A DNA stretch of 64,000 nucleotides. Source: Streptosporangium brasiliense (lineage in GTDB: Bacteria; Actinomycetota; Actinomycetes; Streptosporangiales; Streptosporangiaceae). Location: contig NZ_JAUSRB010000004.1 in assembly GCF_030811595.1 (NCBI RefSeq), positions 1 through 64,000 of the forward strand, given 5' to 3'. A model generated the notes under the pieces. It did no database searches. It was not told the origin of the DNA and saw nothing but the letters and a program-made list of their open reading frames with translations. This document shows, piece after piece, positions 25,052-32,022 of this stretch. The translations under genes and the position numbers were made by a program. The first letter of the stretch is position 1; every line of letters starts with the position of its first letter.

Positions 25052-25240
25052 TCAGATCGTGGGCTGCTGGTTGATCCAGTCGTAGAGCTCGCGCTCCGAG
25101 CACCTCGGGCTTCCGCCGATCCTTCTGAGCGGCAGTCCATAGGCTCGGGATTCGCGCTTCACCCAGCGCGGGCTCATGCCGACGATCTCGGCGATTTCCT
25201 CGGGGGTGAGGAGCCGGTCGCCCACTTTCACAACGGCCAT
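25052..25240 (-). CDS. Excisionase-like helix-turn-helix protein
   Basis: 62 residues from ATG 25240. LLTPEEIAEIVGMSPRWVKRESRAYGLPLRRIGG is a winged helix of the MerR/Xis type, followed by SPRCSERELYDWINQQ. Small proteins of this type act as excisionase or as DNA-bending regulators. Two copies of a TAGTTGGGATG motif lie upstream. It is separated from the integrase by the tandem-paralogue and ligase operon, so it is not certain that it serves the integrase. Confidence 0.6.
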   Translation of the reverse strand: MAVVKVGDRLLTPEEIAEIVGMSPRWVKRESRAYGLPLRRIGGSPRCSERELYDWINQQPTI

Positions 25241-25301
25241 TGCCGGCCCTCTCTTGCGGTCTACGGCGCCTTGCGGCGTCCTGTGGCAAGAGCAGAACAT
25301 G

Positions 25302-25344
25302 CATCCCAACTAGGGCCGCAACCCCCCAAAGAGACATCCCAACT
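25302..25344. promoter_or_regulatory. Pair of CATCCCAACTA direct repeats upstream of the Xis-like gene
   Basis: CATCCCAACTAG at 25302 and CATCCCAACTAA at 25335, 33 bases apart (three helical turns). On the minus strand they flank a possible -35 (TTGCGG). The same word occurs twice upstream of the gene starting at 29873. Confidence 0.6.
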
Positions 25345-25371
25345 AAGGAATGGAATGTGATGTTTTCCGCA
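25343..25371. promoter_or_regulatory. Possible degenerate GGAAT-N12-ATTCC operator
   Basis: AAGGAAT, twelve bases, then TTTCC: one mismatch to the core dyad and correct spacing. It directly abuts the CATCCCAACTA repeats. Weak support, listed because the spacing is exact. Confidence 0.3.
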
Positions 25372-25395
25372 GCCGGACAATCGGGTTATGCGGGG

Positions 25396-25647
25396 TCAGG
25401 TCCGCGGCGTTGTCTGGCCTGCGCGCCGCCGGCGCAGGTCGTCCACGGCGCCCAGGGCCATCTGCAGGCCCTTCTCCAGCTCATCCAGCTCGTCGTCCTG
25501 GAGGTTCTTGCGGTGGTCCTCAGCAGCCTTCCAGGCGCCGGACAGGCACACGTCCAGCCAGTCTAGGACCTGCTCCCTGGAAATACGGGCCAGCCGAGCG
25601 GCTGCGCGGGCGCGGACCCTGTCCGGCGACCTCTTGAACAGACTCAC
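25396..25647 (-). CDS. Small unknown protein with GTG start
   Basis: 83 residues from GTG 25647, overlapping the upstream stop as GTGA; the longer in-frame ATG at 25956 would cover two other genes. Basic N-terminus (SLFKRSPDRVRARAAARLA) and a charged helical rest (KNLQDDELDELEKGLQMAL). Distal gene of a three-gene cluster. Function unknown. Confidence 0.6.
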   Translation of the reverse strand: MSLFKRSPDRVRARAAARLARISREQVLDWLDVCLSGAWKAAEDHRKNLQDDELDELEKGLQMALGAVDDLRRRRAGQTTPRT

Positions 25648-25913
25648 GGAATCACGCTCCGATAGATCGCCTTCCAATGCCGTTTTCCGTCCATGGCGAT
25701 GTATGGGGACCGAATGCAGTCGATCCGTCCGAACTGGGTGCGCGAGGTGTACATGTGGCGGAAATAGCGGTCGGCCCGACGCTCGACAAGCCACCGGGGT
25801 GTTCGACAGTGGCTTGTGAGCTGTACCTCTACGGGGCCGATGATGTCGCCTCGTGAGTAGCTGCTGACCACTCCGGTGCGAAATCGTCTGGGAATGAGTC
25901 TGCACAGCTTCAC
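25644..25913 (-). CDS. Small basic unknown protein
   Basis: 89 residues, overlapping both neighbours by 4 bases (ATGA and GTGA). Basic, with SYSRGDIIGPVEVQL, WLVERRADRYFRHMYTSR and IRSPYIAMDGKRHWKAI. No recognisable domain. Tight coupling shows that it is a real member of the operon. Confidence 0.6.
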   Translation of the reverse strand: MKLCRLIPRRFRTGVVSSYSRGDIIGPVEVQLTSHCRTPRWLVERRADRYFRHMYTSRTQFGRIDCIRSPYIAMDGKRHWKAIYRSVIP

Positions 25914-26323
25914 CGGTCCTCCCCCGCCTCGTCCTGGTCATCGGGCTGTCCGTCATAGGCCAGGTCCATGAGGGTGATCAGCTTCCACTCCTCGTCCACG
26001 TCGCCGGCGGCTTTCTGAGCGATGATCTCCCGTTCGACCTGGCGCTCGAACCGCGGACTGATGCGGCCGTCGTCGTCGAACAGGCCGTCATCTTCTACCG
26101 CCTGCAGAGCACGGAGGATCGCGGTGTCCTCGTCGAGCTCGTAGCCGGTCCAGCGGCCGATGGCGATGGCGCGGCCGGCGCGGCCGTATCGGATGATGAC
26201 GCAGCGGCCGAATCGGTAGGGGTAGTTGTCCTCGCGCGTTTCGGCGGTGTGGAAAATGGGTGAGCCCGGCTCCAGCCGCAGGGGCTGGCAGAAGACCGGA
26301 CCAAAAACGTAGGCTCTCGACAT
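25910..26323 (-). CDS. Unknown acidic protein
   Basis: 137 residues from ATG 26323. N-terminal half is beta-rich (YVFGPVFCQPLRLEPGSPIFH, RFGRCVIIRYGRAGRAI); C-terminal half is acidic and helical (EREIIAQKAAGDVDEEWKLI). First gene of a coupled trio, preceded by a terminator of the upstream gene. No family recognised. Confidence 0.6.
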   Translation of the reverse strand: MSRAYVFGPVFCQPLRLEPGSPIFHTAETREDNYPYRFGRCVIIRYGRAGRAIAIGRWTGYELDEDTAILRALQAVEDDGLFDDDGRISPRFERQVEREIIAQKAAGDVDEEWKLITLMDLAYDGQPDDQDEAGEDR

Positions 26324-26338
26324 ACCCGGAAAGCTATT

Positions 26339-26368
26339 TACCCCGCCACCAAATGTGGTAGCGGGGTA
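26339..26368 (-). terminator. Terminator between KTSC gene and the next operon
   Basis: Arms TACCCCGC(C)ACCA and TGGT(A)GCGGGGTA, 4-base loop, followed by AAATAG on the minus strand. It separates two leftward genes. Confidence 0.75.
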
Positions 26369-26463
26369 CTTAGTCAGCGGATTCTTCCGCGGTATTCACG
26401 CACTTCCGCGGGGCGGTAGGCGCGAGCGATTGGGCAACCGCAGCGGTGGCCTTTTTCCGCCGG

Positions 26464-27147
26464 TCAGGTCATGCCGGTGGGCTGGTCAAGGGCCGGTTCC
26501 GGGGCGTAGGGATAGAAGTTGAGGACACGGTTGATGTAGCGGCCCGGCGACTTCTGCCTCTTAAAGTTCCGCCAAATGTTGGCTGGCACGTCGTAATAGC
26601 CGTACACCTGGCCGTTGCGGAATCGTACGCGCAGGGTGTTGGTGGTCTTGTCGTAGCCGGCGGCCAGGGTCCGCGGCCTGGGCGGATTAATGCTCGGGGT
26701 CGGCTGATAGGGCATGAGGTAGATGTCATTACCCTGCCGGGCCATTTCCAGCGCCCACCAGGCCATGGGATCCATGTGGACATGGCGGGACTCTTCTTGC
26801 TCGTTGAGATAGTCGAGCAGGTCGAGCTGTTCATGCTGGGCGTCGGCGTCCTGGGTGCCGTCGCGCTGGGCGCGCTGCTCGGCGGTGGGGATCAGGGCAT
26901 CGGCGGGGCGGGCGCCCGTTCGGCTCGGGAGGGGCCGCAGGGCCTCAGCGAAGCGCTGAGCGCGGACCTGGGCACTGGTGGCCGGCGCACCACGGCGGGG
27001 CGGCCGAGGGGCTGCAGTGGGCACAGGGGCCGGCGCAGGGGTCGATGCCGGCGCGGGCTGCGGTCCGGGATTTCCCGGGTTACGGGGTCTGAAGACCTTG
27101 CTCTGCTTGCTCTGCCGGCCACGGTTGCCGGACGGGCGGCGGGCCAT
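26464..27147 (-). CDS. KTSC-domain protein with Pro/Ala-rich linker
   Basis: 227 residues. The N-terminus is basic and Pro-rich (RRPSGNRGRQSKQSKVF); the C-terminus (about 165-220) is a KTSC-type domain: YDKTTNTLRVRFRNGQVYGYYDVP, then FKRQKSPGRYINRVLNFYPY. KTSC domains are found alone or fused to nucleic-acid enzymes in phages and bacteria; an RNA- or DNA-associated role is suspected but not proven. It overlaps the next upstream gene (TGATG). Confidence 0.7.
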   Translation of the reverse strand: MARRPSGNRGRQSKQSKVFRPRNPGNPGPQPAPASTPAPAPVPTAAPRPPRRGAPATSAQVRAQRFAEALRPLPSRTGARPADALIPTAEQRAQRDGTQDADAQHEQLDLLDYLNEQEESRHVHMDPMAWWALEMARQGNDIYLMPYQPTPSINPPRPRTLAAGYDKTTNTLRVRFRNGQVYGYYDVPANIWRNFKRQKSPGRYINRVLNFYPYAPEPALDQPTGMT

Positions 27148-27365
27148 CAGATGCTGTGTCGGGCGATGGCGGCGTTGGCCCAGAACTGGGTCTCGTCGAG
27201 TGCGTCGATGGCCTTGTTCTTCTCGTGACCGTCGGGCATGAGCGTGTTGAGGACGTGGGCCAGGTTGAGACAGGCGGCGCGGACGCTCTCGTGCGCCTTG
27301 GCGCGGCTCTCAGAGATGGGCGGGTGGTGCGTAAATCGGCGATTGAGGGAGGAGGCGGGGATCAT
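27147..27365 (-). CDS. Small unknown protein
   Basis: 72 residues: RFTHHPPISESRAKAHESVRAACLNLAHVLNTLMPDGHEKNKAIDALDETQFWANAAIARH in outline, helical and acidic-to-neutral. This pattern (paired 'LN..MPDG.EK..A...L.e...WANAAIAR') is a common small actinophage protein of unknown role. It overlaps the KTSC gene by one base. Confidence 0.65.
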   Translation of the reverse strand: MIPASSLNRRFTHHPPISESRAKAHESVRAACLNLAHVLNTLMPDGHEKNKAIDALDETQFWANAAIARHSI

Positions 27366-27410
27366 GTGGTGCTCCGATCAGCGTGGTTCCCTGGTCGGTG
27401 CGTGGTGGAG

Positions 27411-27452
27411 CCCGGTCCCGTCACTGTCTGAATCGGCCGTGACGGGACCGGG
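27411..27452 (-). terminator. Strong hairpin between two leftward genes
   Basis: Arms CCCGGTCCCGTCAC and GTGACGGGACCGGG (14 bp perfect) with a 14-base loop, just downstream of the gene ending at 27464. No T run; terminator or mRNA-stabilising element. Confidence 0.7.
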
Positions 27453-27463
27453 GTAAGGGGGGC

Positions 27464-27700
27464 TTACGCCGGAGGGGTGATGGTGCTGAGCGGGGGGCGC
27501 TTGGCGTCGTCGAAGGCGTAGTCGAATACGGCGGTGAGGTGCAGGCCCTCGTGGCCGTAGACCTGGCCGGAGTTGAGGTGGGGTGCGGTCGCACCACCGT
27601 TCTGCGCGGTGCCGCCAACGTTCGGCTCGTCGCGGTCGATCGACTTGTAATTCGGGTAGCCGGGGGCGACCAGGTTCTGGGGGTTCTGCTTGACTGCCAT
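27464..27700 (-). CDS. Small unknown Asn/Pro-rich protein
   Basis: 78 residues: AVKQNPQNLVAPGYPNYKS, GGTAQNGGATAPHLNSGQV, LTAVFDYAFDDAKRPPLST. Mostly loop-rich, possibly virion-associated or an internal protein. It stands alone between hairpins at both sides. No family recognised. Confidence 0.55.
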   Translation of the reverse strand: MAVKQNPQNLVAPGYPNYKSIDRDEPNVGGTAQNGGATAPHLNSGQVYGHEGLHLTAVFDYAFDDAKRPPLSTITPPA

Positions 27701-27718
27701 TATCGGCCTTTCGGGGAT

Positions 27719-27886
27719 TTACTGGGACTCATCCCAGTATTGCTGGTTTTCGCCTTGAGGTGTTTGTGCGGTCGTGCCGGGCGCCCATTCGTATCCGAGC
27801 TCGTGGTTGGACACTGTTTCGTGGTAGCAGCCGGGCGGGCCGTAGTGAATTCCGTCATGGAAGTAGCAGGTCTGGACGTGCATCAT
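27719..27886 (-). CDS. Short Cys/His/Tyr-rich protein
   Basis: 55 residues from ATG 27886, overlapping the upstream gene's stop (ATGA). Sequence features HVQTCYFHDGIHYGPPGC and ENQQYWDESQ at the C-terminus. Two Cys and several His could bind a metal. Supported mainly by the coupling overlap. Confidence 0.5.
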   Translation of the reverse strand: MMHVQTCYFHDGIHYGPPGCYHETVSNHELGYEWAPGTTAQTPQGENQQYWDESQ

Positions 27887-28044
27887 GAGCCTTCGCGAAG
27901 TGCTGCCGACTTGATGGAGGTCGCTCGGAGCCGCTCGGCGTTCTCGGCCATTTCCGCCACGACGCGTTGGAGAGCGGTCTGTGCGGCGGTGATGTAGTCG
28001 GCGGGCTCAGATTCAGCGGTGCGCCGGGTTGTGCTCCAGGCCAT
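27883..28044 (-). CDS. Short helical protein
   Basis: 53 residues from ATG 28044, 4 bases after the single-pass membrane gene and overlapping the next by 4. One amphipathic helix (ITAAQTALQRVVAEMAENAERL). The compact operon geometry argues that it is translated. Possibly an antiholin or regulator of the adjacent membrane protein, by position only. Confidence 0.5.
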   Translation of the reverse strand: MAWSTTRRTAESEPADYITAAQTALQRVVAEMAENAERLRATSIKSAALREGS

Positions 28045-28048
28045 ATGC

Positions 28049-28384
28049 TCACGCCTTCGCGGTGTTGGAGTCCTTCGCCTGCGGATTTTTAGCTTCCGCC
28101 AGTCTGGTGGTGACGTCTTCCAACACGGCTACGACGTCCTCAAGCACGGCCGCGTTCTGCTTGGCACTGTCCACCATCGACTGCGCGATGGGGACTACTG
28201 TCTCGATGACGCCGGAAAGTCTTGCGTTCTCATCGACTACGCGCCGGTATGCGCGTCCGGGCACGACGATCTCGTTTACAAAGATGAGAAACACAAAGGC
28301 CGCGAGTGGGCCGAGGAACAGCGGATTCGTTAGAAAATCCCCCGCGGGTTCAACGGCGTTCGCAGCCAGTGTGAAGAGAAGCAC
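28049..28384 (-). CDS. Single-pass membrane protein, holin candidate
   Basis: 111 residues from GTG 28384. One membrane helix near 19-43 (NPLFLGPLAAFVFLIFVNEIV) after a short outside end, then a coiled coil (SAKQNAAVLEDVVAVLEDVTTRLAEA) and a charged tail: the shape of class III or Streptomyces-phage holins. The endolysin lies far away at 62.9 kb, so it may instead be a membrane anchor or exclusion protein. Confidence 0.5.
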   Translation of the reverse strand: MLLFTLAANAVEPAGDFLTNPLFLGPLAAFVFLIFVNEIVVPGRAYRRVVDENARLSGVIETVVPIAQSMVDSAKQNAAVLEDVVAVLEDVTTRLAEAKNPQAKDSNTAKA

Positions 28385-28448
28385 GGTACCGCCGATCAGT
28401 CGAAATAACGTCTGTATTCGAGGGTACCGTTTTGTCGCTATTCGGTTG

Positions 28449-29045
28449 TTATGCGCGGGCGATGATGTCGTTGATGTCGTCGTAGGTGAGTTCGACGAAC
28501 CCGTCAGGCTTTTCTACCTTGCCGTCCGGCCGCTTCTTCACCTTTCCCGTTTCGGCGTCGATCTTCGTCTTGTTGTTGTCGTCGACCAGCTGGAAGACGG
28601 CGGGCAGATCGATACCCATCACTTCGGCCGTGCCGTAGACGACGTACAGCAGGTCGGCAAGCTCTTTCGCCAGTGCAGCGATGTTTCCGCGCCCGACCCG
28701 GAACTTGTAGATCTCGGTGTCGACCTCGTCGCTCTCTTCGCCGATGAGGGTCCGCCGCAGGACCAGGAGCTTCTGCTGAGCGTCGGTATCGAGCTCCAGG
28801 AACGGCTTCTGGTCGATCGCCTCGTGCCACTCTCGAAGCTCGGCCATGGGGTCGTAGCGGCGCGGTCGACGCGGCAGGGGCTGCACGGGCGGAAGCTTGA
28901 AGCGCACGGATCCGTCGGCGTTGACGCCTACCGGTTCGGGCAGGTCGTACATAGGCGGGCCGACCTCTTCAAACAGATCGTTGAGACTCTTCCAGACTTC
29001 CTGGCGAAGGAACCCGGGCTGGCCTTCCTTGAGGGGCTCAGTCAT
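28449..29045 (-). CDS. MazG-like nucleotide pyrophosphohydrolase
   Basis: 198 residues. The core has EESDEVDTEIYK near 102-113 and KELADLLYVVYGTAEVMGIDL near 126-146, followed by VDDNNKTKID: the EExxE/ExxD all-alpha NTP-pyrophosphatase signature. The N-terminal 95 residues contain no known domain. Such enzymes clean modified nucleotides or lower (p)ppGpp signals in infected cells. 4 bases downstream of the unknown 274-residue gene, therefore co-transcribed. Confidence 0.75.
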   Translation of the reverse strand: MTEPLKEGQPGFLRQEVWKSLNDLFEEVGPPMYDLPEPVGVNADGSVRFKLPPVQPLPRRPRRYDPMAELREWHEAIDQKPFLELDTDAQQKLLVLRRTLIGEESDEVDTEIYKFRVGRGNIAALAKELADLLYVVYGTAEVMGIDLPAVFQLVDDNNKTKIDAETGKVKKRPDGKVEKPDGFVELTYDDINDIIARA

Positions 29046-29048
29046 GGG

Positions 29049-29873
29049 TCAGACCTCCAGCTGGAACAGGACAAAGTCACGCATGAGCTGGTTGCGGTCG
29101 TTCCACAGGTCTTCGGCGATCCAGAAGTTGACCTTGGCGCCGAAAATCTCGACCTCCTGGCGCCGGTACTTGGTCGGGTAAGTCGTCGAAGCGCTGGAGC
29201 GGTTGATGCCGGACAGGGAGGAGATCAGGCGGAAGCCCTGGGGCGGCTCGGTGTGGACGAAGTAGGTACCGAACGGCCCGTTGGGGTCGGTCTTACGCTG
29301 GCCGTGCTTCGGCCCGCCCAAGAAGATCTCCTTGTAGACCGGCTCGGGCGTGGGCTTCGGCTCGGCGGTCTCCGTGGGCTTGTCCCCGGCCGCGTAGCTC
29401 TTGAGCTGCTCGACGAGCTTGTCCTTGTCCAAGGGGGCCGAGGCCAGGGTGCCGTTCGGGCCGCCGCTGACGGACGAGAGCGCGGTGCCGAAGGAGTCGG
29501 AGAGGGAGAAGAAGGGGCGCCTGGAGGGGGCGAGACTGAGAGTGGGGCGGGCGGTGGGCCTGATCGGCTCGGGCTTGGGCTCAGGCTTCGGCTCGGGGCG
29601 GACGGGCACGGGCTTGACCGTGGCGCCCTGCTCGATCAGGTTGTAGATGCGGTTCCTCATCTGAGAGTTCCAGCACCTGGAGTAGAGGTAGGAAGGCCCG
29701 TAGATGAAGCACGCGTCCTTGGGGTCGATGCCGTCGAGCTGGGTCTGTGAGGTCAGGTAGATGATGTTGTTCGACCGCAGGCCGTTCTTGCGCAGGGTGT
29801 CCATGATCGGCTTCGCCACGGTGAGAGAGTGGGCGAGGACAAAGTGGCGGCGCTGCCGCTGCGTGGTGGGCAT
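29049..29873 (-). CDS. Unknown two-domain protein of the leftward early operon
   Basis: 274 residues. The N-terminal domain (about 10-90, ILAHSLTVAKPIMD-like, then NNIIYLTSQTQLDGIDPKDACFIYG) looks alpha/beta with a nucleotide-binding-like layout. A Pro/Glu/Lys linker follows (about 92-110), and a C-terminal domain (GGPKHGQRKTDPNGPF, VEIFGAKVNFWIAEDLW) resembles small phage domains of unknown role. ATG 29873 follows a promoter with two CATCCCAACT motifs. Confidence 0.6.
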   Translation of the reverse strand: MPTTQRQRRHFVLAHSLTVAKPIMDTLRKNGLRSNNIIYLTSQTQLDGIDPKDACFIYGPSYLYSRCWNSQMRNRIYNLIEQGATVKPVPVRPEPKPEPKPEPIRPTARPTLSLAPSRRPFFSLSDSFGTALSSVSGGPNGTLASAPLDKDKLVEQLKSYAAGDKPTETAEPKPTPEPVYKEIFLGGPKHGQRKTDPNGPFGTYFVHTEPPQGFRLISSLSGINRSSASTTYPTKYRRQEVEIFGAKVNFWIAEDLWNDRNQLMRDFVLFQLEV

Positions 29874-29881
29874 GGCGAGGA

Positions 29882-29920
29882 CGCTACGAATGCGTAGTTG
29901 GGATGCGTCAAGTTGGGATG
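29882..29920 (-). promoter_or_regulatory. Leftward promoter with two CATCCCAACT operators
   Basis: On the minus strand the word CATCCCAACT occurs at 29920-29911 and 29905-29896, 15 bases apart. TTGACG lies between them and TAGCGT follows 19 bases later, so a regulator bound here would cover the -35 box. The same paired word flanks the Xis-like gene. Confidence 0.6.
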
Positions 29921-29938
29921 TTTGCCCGGAAATGAAAA

Positions 29939-29966
29939 AGGCCCCGGAGGGGCAACCTCGGGGCCT
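29939..29966 (-). terminator. Terminator of the 30.1-30.5 kb leftward gene
   Basis: Arms AGGCCCCG and CGGGGCCT with a 12-base loop, followed on the minus strand by TTTTTCATTT. Confidence 0.8.
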
Positions 29967-29979
29967 GGCATCCGGACCA

Positions 29980-30118
29980 TGGATGCTCTAAGAGAGTGGG
30001 CCGGCTTCCCCATCCACTGGATCCTCTTGCCCAAGATCCACCAAGAACAATCGCATCCGCAAGGTCGGGGAAACCGGCTTGTCGCTGACCCTACCGGTTC
30101 GTGGTCAGCGGGTGCTAC
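29980..30118 (-). other. Non-coding 3' segment with two hairpins
   Basis: Between the stop at 30119 and the terminator at 29966. Contains a perfect CGCTGACC/GGTCAGCG stem (30087-30114), a looser GCCGG-TTCCCC / GGGGAAA-CCGGC pairing (about 30000-30080), and a copy of the CCACCAAGAACA leader word. No ORF. It may be a 3'-UTR structure or a small RNA; no tRNA or known riboswitch is seen. Confidence 0.4.
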
Positions 30119-30469
30119 TTAGGCCGCTACTGGTGAGCGGCCGAACTCTACCCAGCGGAACATCCCATAGGCGAACTTGTAGTGGAAGCCGTGGAGTGAG
30201 CCGTGCTGCTCGAAAATCAGGATGCCGTTGGGGATGGTGACCTGGCCGAACTCGACCATGCCAGTGATGCGCCAGCGGTTGCCGTTGCGGGTGTAGATGG
30301 CTGCCTCACGCTCGACCCAGGCCTGGGCGTCGGCGAGGTCGTCGTACCAGGGTTCGGGGGCCGGCAGGCTCTGGGTGCCGATCTTCCAGGCAGGCTTGGT
30401 GAGGTAGGCCCGCCATACCCAGTCGGTGGTGGGGGCCGTTGCGGTCGCTCCTTCAGGGCTGTTGTGCAC
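30119..30469 (-). CDS. Unknown protein, GTG start
   Basis: 116 residues from GTG 30469 after the leader GCACCACCGAAGGGAACCCC shared with many genes here. Trp-rich (DWVWRAYLTKPAWKIG; WYDDLADAQAWVEREAAIY; YGMFRWVEFGRSPV). No domain recognised. Single gene with its own terminator. Confidence 0.6.
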   Translation of the reverse strand: MHNSPEGATATAPTTDWVWRAYLTKPAWKIGTQSLPAPEPWYDDLADAQAWVEREAAIYTRNGNRWRITGMVEFGQVTIPNGILIFEQHGSLHGFHYKFAYGMFRWVEFGRSPVAA

Positions 30470-30502
30470 GGGGTTCCCTTCGGTGGTGCGTGGTGGTGGT
30501 TC

Positions 30503-30742
30503 TTAAATCAGGTGGTCCAGGGCGCCGGCCTTGATGTCGGCCGTCCAGGCGCCGATGTCGTCCGGGGTGAACACCAGGACGTGGCCGGTCGGGTGCTTGG
30601 TGTCCAGCATGCCGACCACTCCCCCGGCCAGCGGGGCGAGGGCGACACAGTTGCTGTTGCCGTGGGAACGGCTGCTCTTTCGCCAGGCAACGTCGGGCAG
30701 CTCGGTGGCGAGCATGCCGTTGCGGATATGGGTCATCTGCAT
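30503..30742 (-). CDS. DUF397 protein
   Basis: 79 residues. VAWRKSSRSHGNSNCVALAP near 19-38, a central VVGMLDTKHPTGHVLVF, and C-terminal WTADIKAGALDHL match the DUF397 pattern ('WRKSSrS.....CVevA', D..P, W..f...vk.G..D'). DUF397 proteins partner Scr1/WhiJ-type regulators in actinobacteria. This copy is divergent from a GntR gene rather than beside a Scr1 gene. Confidence 0.85.
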   Translation of the reverse strand: MQMTHIRNGMLATELPDVAWRKSSRSHGNSNCVALAPLAGGVVGMLDTKHPTGHVLVFTPDDIGAWTADIKAGALDHLI

Positions 30743-30763
30743 GATCCCAGGATATTTGGAGGT

Positions 30764-30784
30764 GGCAATACCTGTCTATGGCCA
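30764..30784. promoter_or_regulatory. GntR-type operator candidate (CCATAGACAGGTAT motif)
   Basis: On the minus strand GGCCATAGACAGGTATTGCC, 56 bases before the GntR start and between divergent genes. The same word (CCATAGACAGGTAT-GCC) recurs at 33085 and partially at 32604 and 41261. Self-regulation by the GntR protein is inferred. Confidence 0.55.
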
Positions 30785-30839
30785 GCTATTGCTGTATCGC
30801 ATCAGGCCTGGTAGAGACCCCCTGCCTAGGGTCAGCTAC

Positions 30840-31097
30840 ATGGTCGAATTTTCGGCGACGAAGCCGAAGTGGAAGCAGATCGCGGGGATACTGCGCGAGC
30901 GGATCCGCACGGGCGAGTATGGGCCGGACACGCTCATCGTCGAGCTGCAGCTGGCTCAGGAGTTCGAGGTCGCCCGCCAGACGATACGCAAGGCGATTAC
31001 GAAGTTGCGTGACGAAGGGCTGCTGGAGACCGAAGTCGGGGTCGGGTCGTCGGTCCGGGCCGGTGCGGTCGAGAGGCTCCAGGCGGTCGACGAGTAG
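30840..31097 (+). CDS. GntR-family transcriptional regulator (short)
   Basis: 85 residues from ATG 30840. KWKQIAGILRERIRTGEYGPDT, then LAQEFEVARQTIRKAITKLRDEGLLETEVGVGSSVR is a complete GntR winged helix. There is no ligand-binding C-terminal domain, as in small KorSA-like regulators of Streptomyces mobile elements. It probably binds the CCATAGACAGGTAT word found just upstream, so it may be a phage lysogeny or maintenance regulator. Confidence 0.8.
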   Translation: MVEFSATKPKWKQIAGILRERIRTGEYGPDTLIVELQLAQEFEVARQTIRKAITKLRDEGLLETEVGVGSSVRAGAVERLQAVDE

Positions 31098-31296
31098 CTC
31101 GCCGCCGGCCGGCTCGATGGGATGCGGGCGGGCCGACGGCTCGTTTACGGCTGGCCCGTAGAGGGTAGATCATGATCTTGTCGTTGCCTACCAACTATAT
31201 GCAATTGGTCGTTACGAACCCTTCTGACCTGATCAGAGCGTTGATACTCTTCGGCTCGCGACGCACCTGTGCGCATAAGGGGTATTTGGAGCTGAC
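31098..31296. other. Intergenic segment upstream of the Lsr2-like gene
   Basis: 199 bases without a gene. AT content rises towards 31180-31260 (TATATGCAATTGG, TTGATACTC), consistent with the promoter of the Lsr2-like gene. No strong consensus boxes; no repeats of the nine-copy operator. Confidence 0.4.
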
Positions 31297-31653
31297 ATGG
31301 CAAAAGAACTTCGGGAACAGCTCGTCGACGATTTCGACGGGAGCGAGGCGGTCGACACGATCAACTTCGCGGTGTCGGGCTTCGCGTACGAGATCGACGT
31401 GTCAGAGGAGCACCGCAAGGAGTTCTGGGAGTTCATGGAGCCGTGGATGAAGACGGCCCGCCGTCAGGCTGTGCTGCGTCGCCCGCGTCGGTCGGGGATG
31501 CGTGGACCCGTCTGGGCGGATTCTCAGCGGGTACGGGCCTGGGCCAAGGAGGCCGGCTTGGAGGTCAGCGATAAGGGCTACCCGTCGCACGAGGTGCAGA
31601 TGAAGTTTGTGGCCGCCTACGCCAACGGGGATCTGCCCGACAAGTACTTGTGA
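31297..31653 (+). CDS. Lsr2-like nucleoid protein with altered DNA-binding tip
   Basis: 118 residues. The N-terminus (MAKELREQLVDDFDGSEAVD, then INFAVSGFAYEIDVSEEH) is the Lsr2 dimerisation fold; the C-terminus (SQRVRAWAKEAGLEVSDKG) matches the Lsr2 DNA-binding domain. Host Lsr2 has an RGR hook here ('VSxRGRIP'); this copy has DKGYP. Lsr2 silences AT-rich foreign DNA, so a phage copy could be a decoy, a competitor or a self-silencer. An AT-rich island lies 230 bases downstream. Confidence 0.85.
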   Translation: MAKELREQLVDDFDGSEAVDTINFAVSGFAYEIDVSEEHRKEFWEFMEPWMKTARRQAVLRRPRRSGMRGPVWADSQRVRAWAKEAGLEVSDKGYPSHEVQMKFVAAYANGDLPDKYL

Positions 31654-31680
31654 TCTGTCCGCTGACCGGACGTTAAGAGA

Positions 31681-31716
31681 GGGGAGTCCCCCGGATACCA
31701 CCCCGGGAGACTCCCC
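31681..31716 (+). terminator. Terminator of the Lsr2-like gene
   Basis: Arms GGGGAGTC-CCCGG and CCGGG-GACTCCCC with a short loop, followed by TTCTTCC. Confidence 0.85.
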
Positions 31717-31875
31717 TTCTTCCTGACCAGCCTCGACAGGGCTTGAAGAAGGGTTCCTCCCCCTGATCGGTTGGTAGCTGGTGACTCACACCCAGGGAGT
31801 GCGCCCGCAACATCGACAAGCGGCGCTCGGTGAGCTGGAAGGACTCTACAGCCAGTTATGCGAGGCTTACCAGAT

Positions 31876-32022
31876 CACGACTGTCCGTTCTGGACATATT
31901 TCATCTGTTTTTAACTTTTTGCCGTTGACCTGGTCAAACTTTTTACTTCGAGCCTCCGCGCACCCTGATTTTGATCTTGTTTTTTGATCGTCTTTTGTCG
32001 TTGACCTTGTATTTGATCTTCC
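31876..32022. repeat. AT-rich iteron-like TTGATC/TTGACC repeats
   Basis: Five or six short direct copies of TTGATC(T/G)T or GTTGACC spaced about 15-25 bases in a 150-base AT-rich island, the most AT-rich stretch near the Lsr2-like gene. No replication gene is adjacent. Confidence 0.45.

Noticed and set aside
28029..29750. 573-codon plus-strand ORF opposite the MazG-like and neighbouring genes
   Set aside because: Covers several well-coupled minus-strand genes and has no domain or start signal.
30000..30118. Possible tRNA or tmRNA fragment
   Set aside because: No T-loop GGTTCRANYCC, no acceptor stem, and no anticodon stem could be built.
31781..31987. GTG-started ORF of 68 codons
   Set aside because: First half is protein-like, but the second half reads AT-rich repeats and no ribosome site exists.
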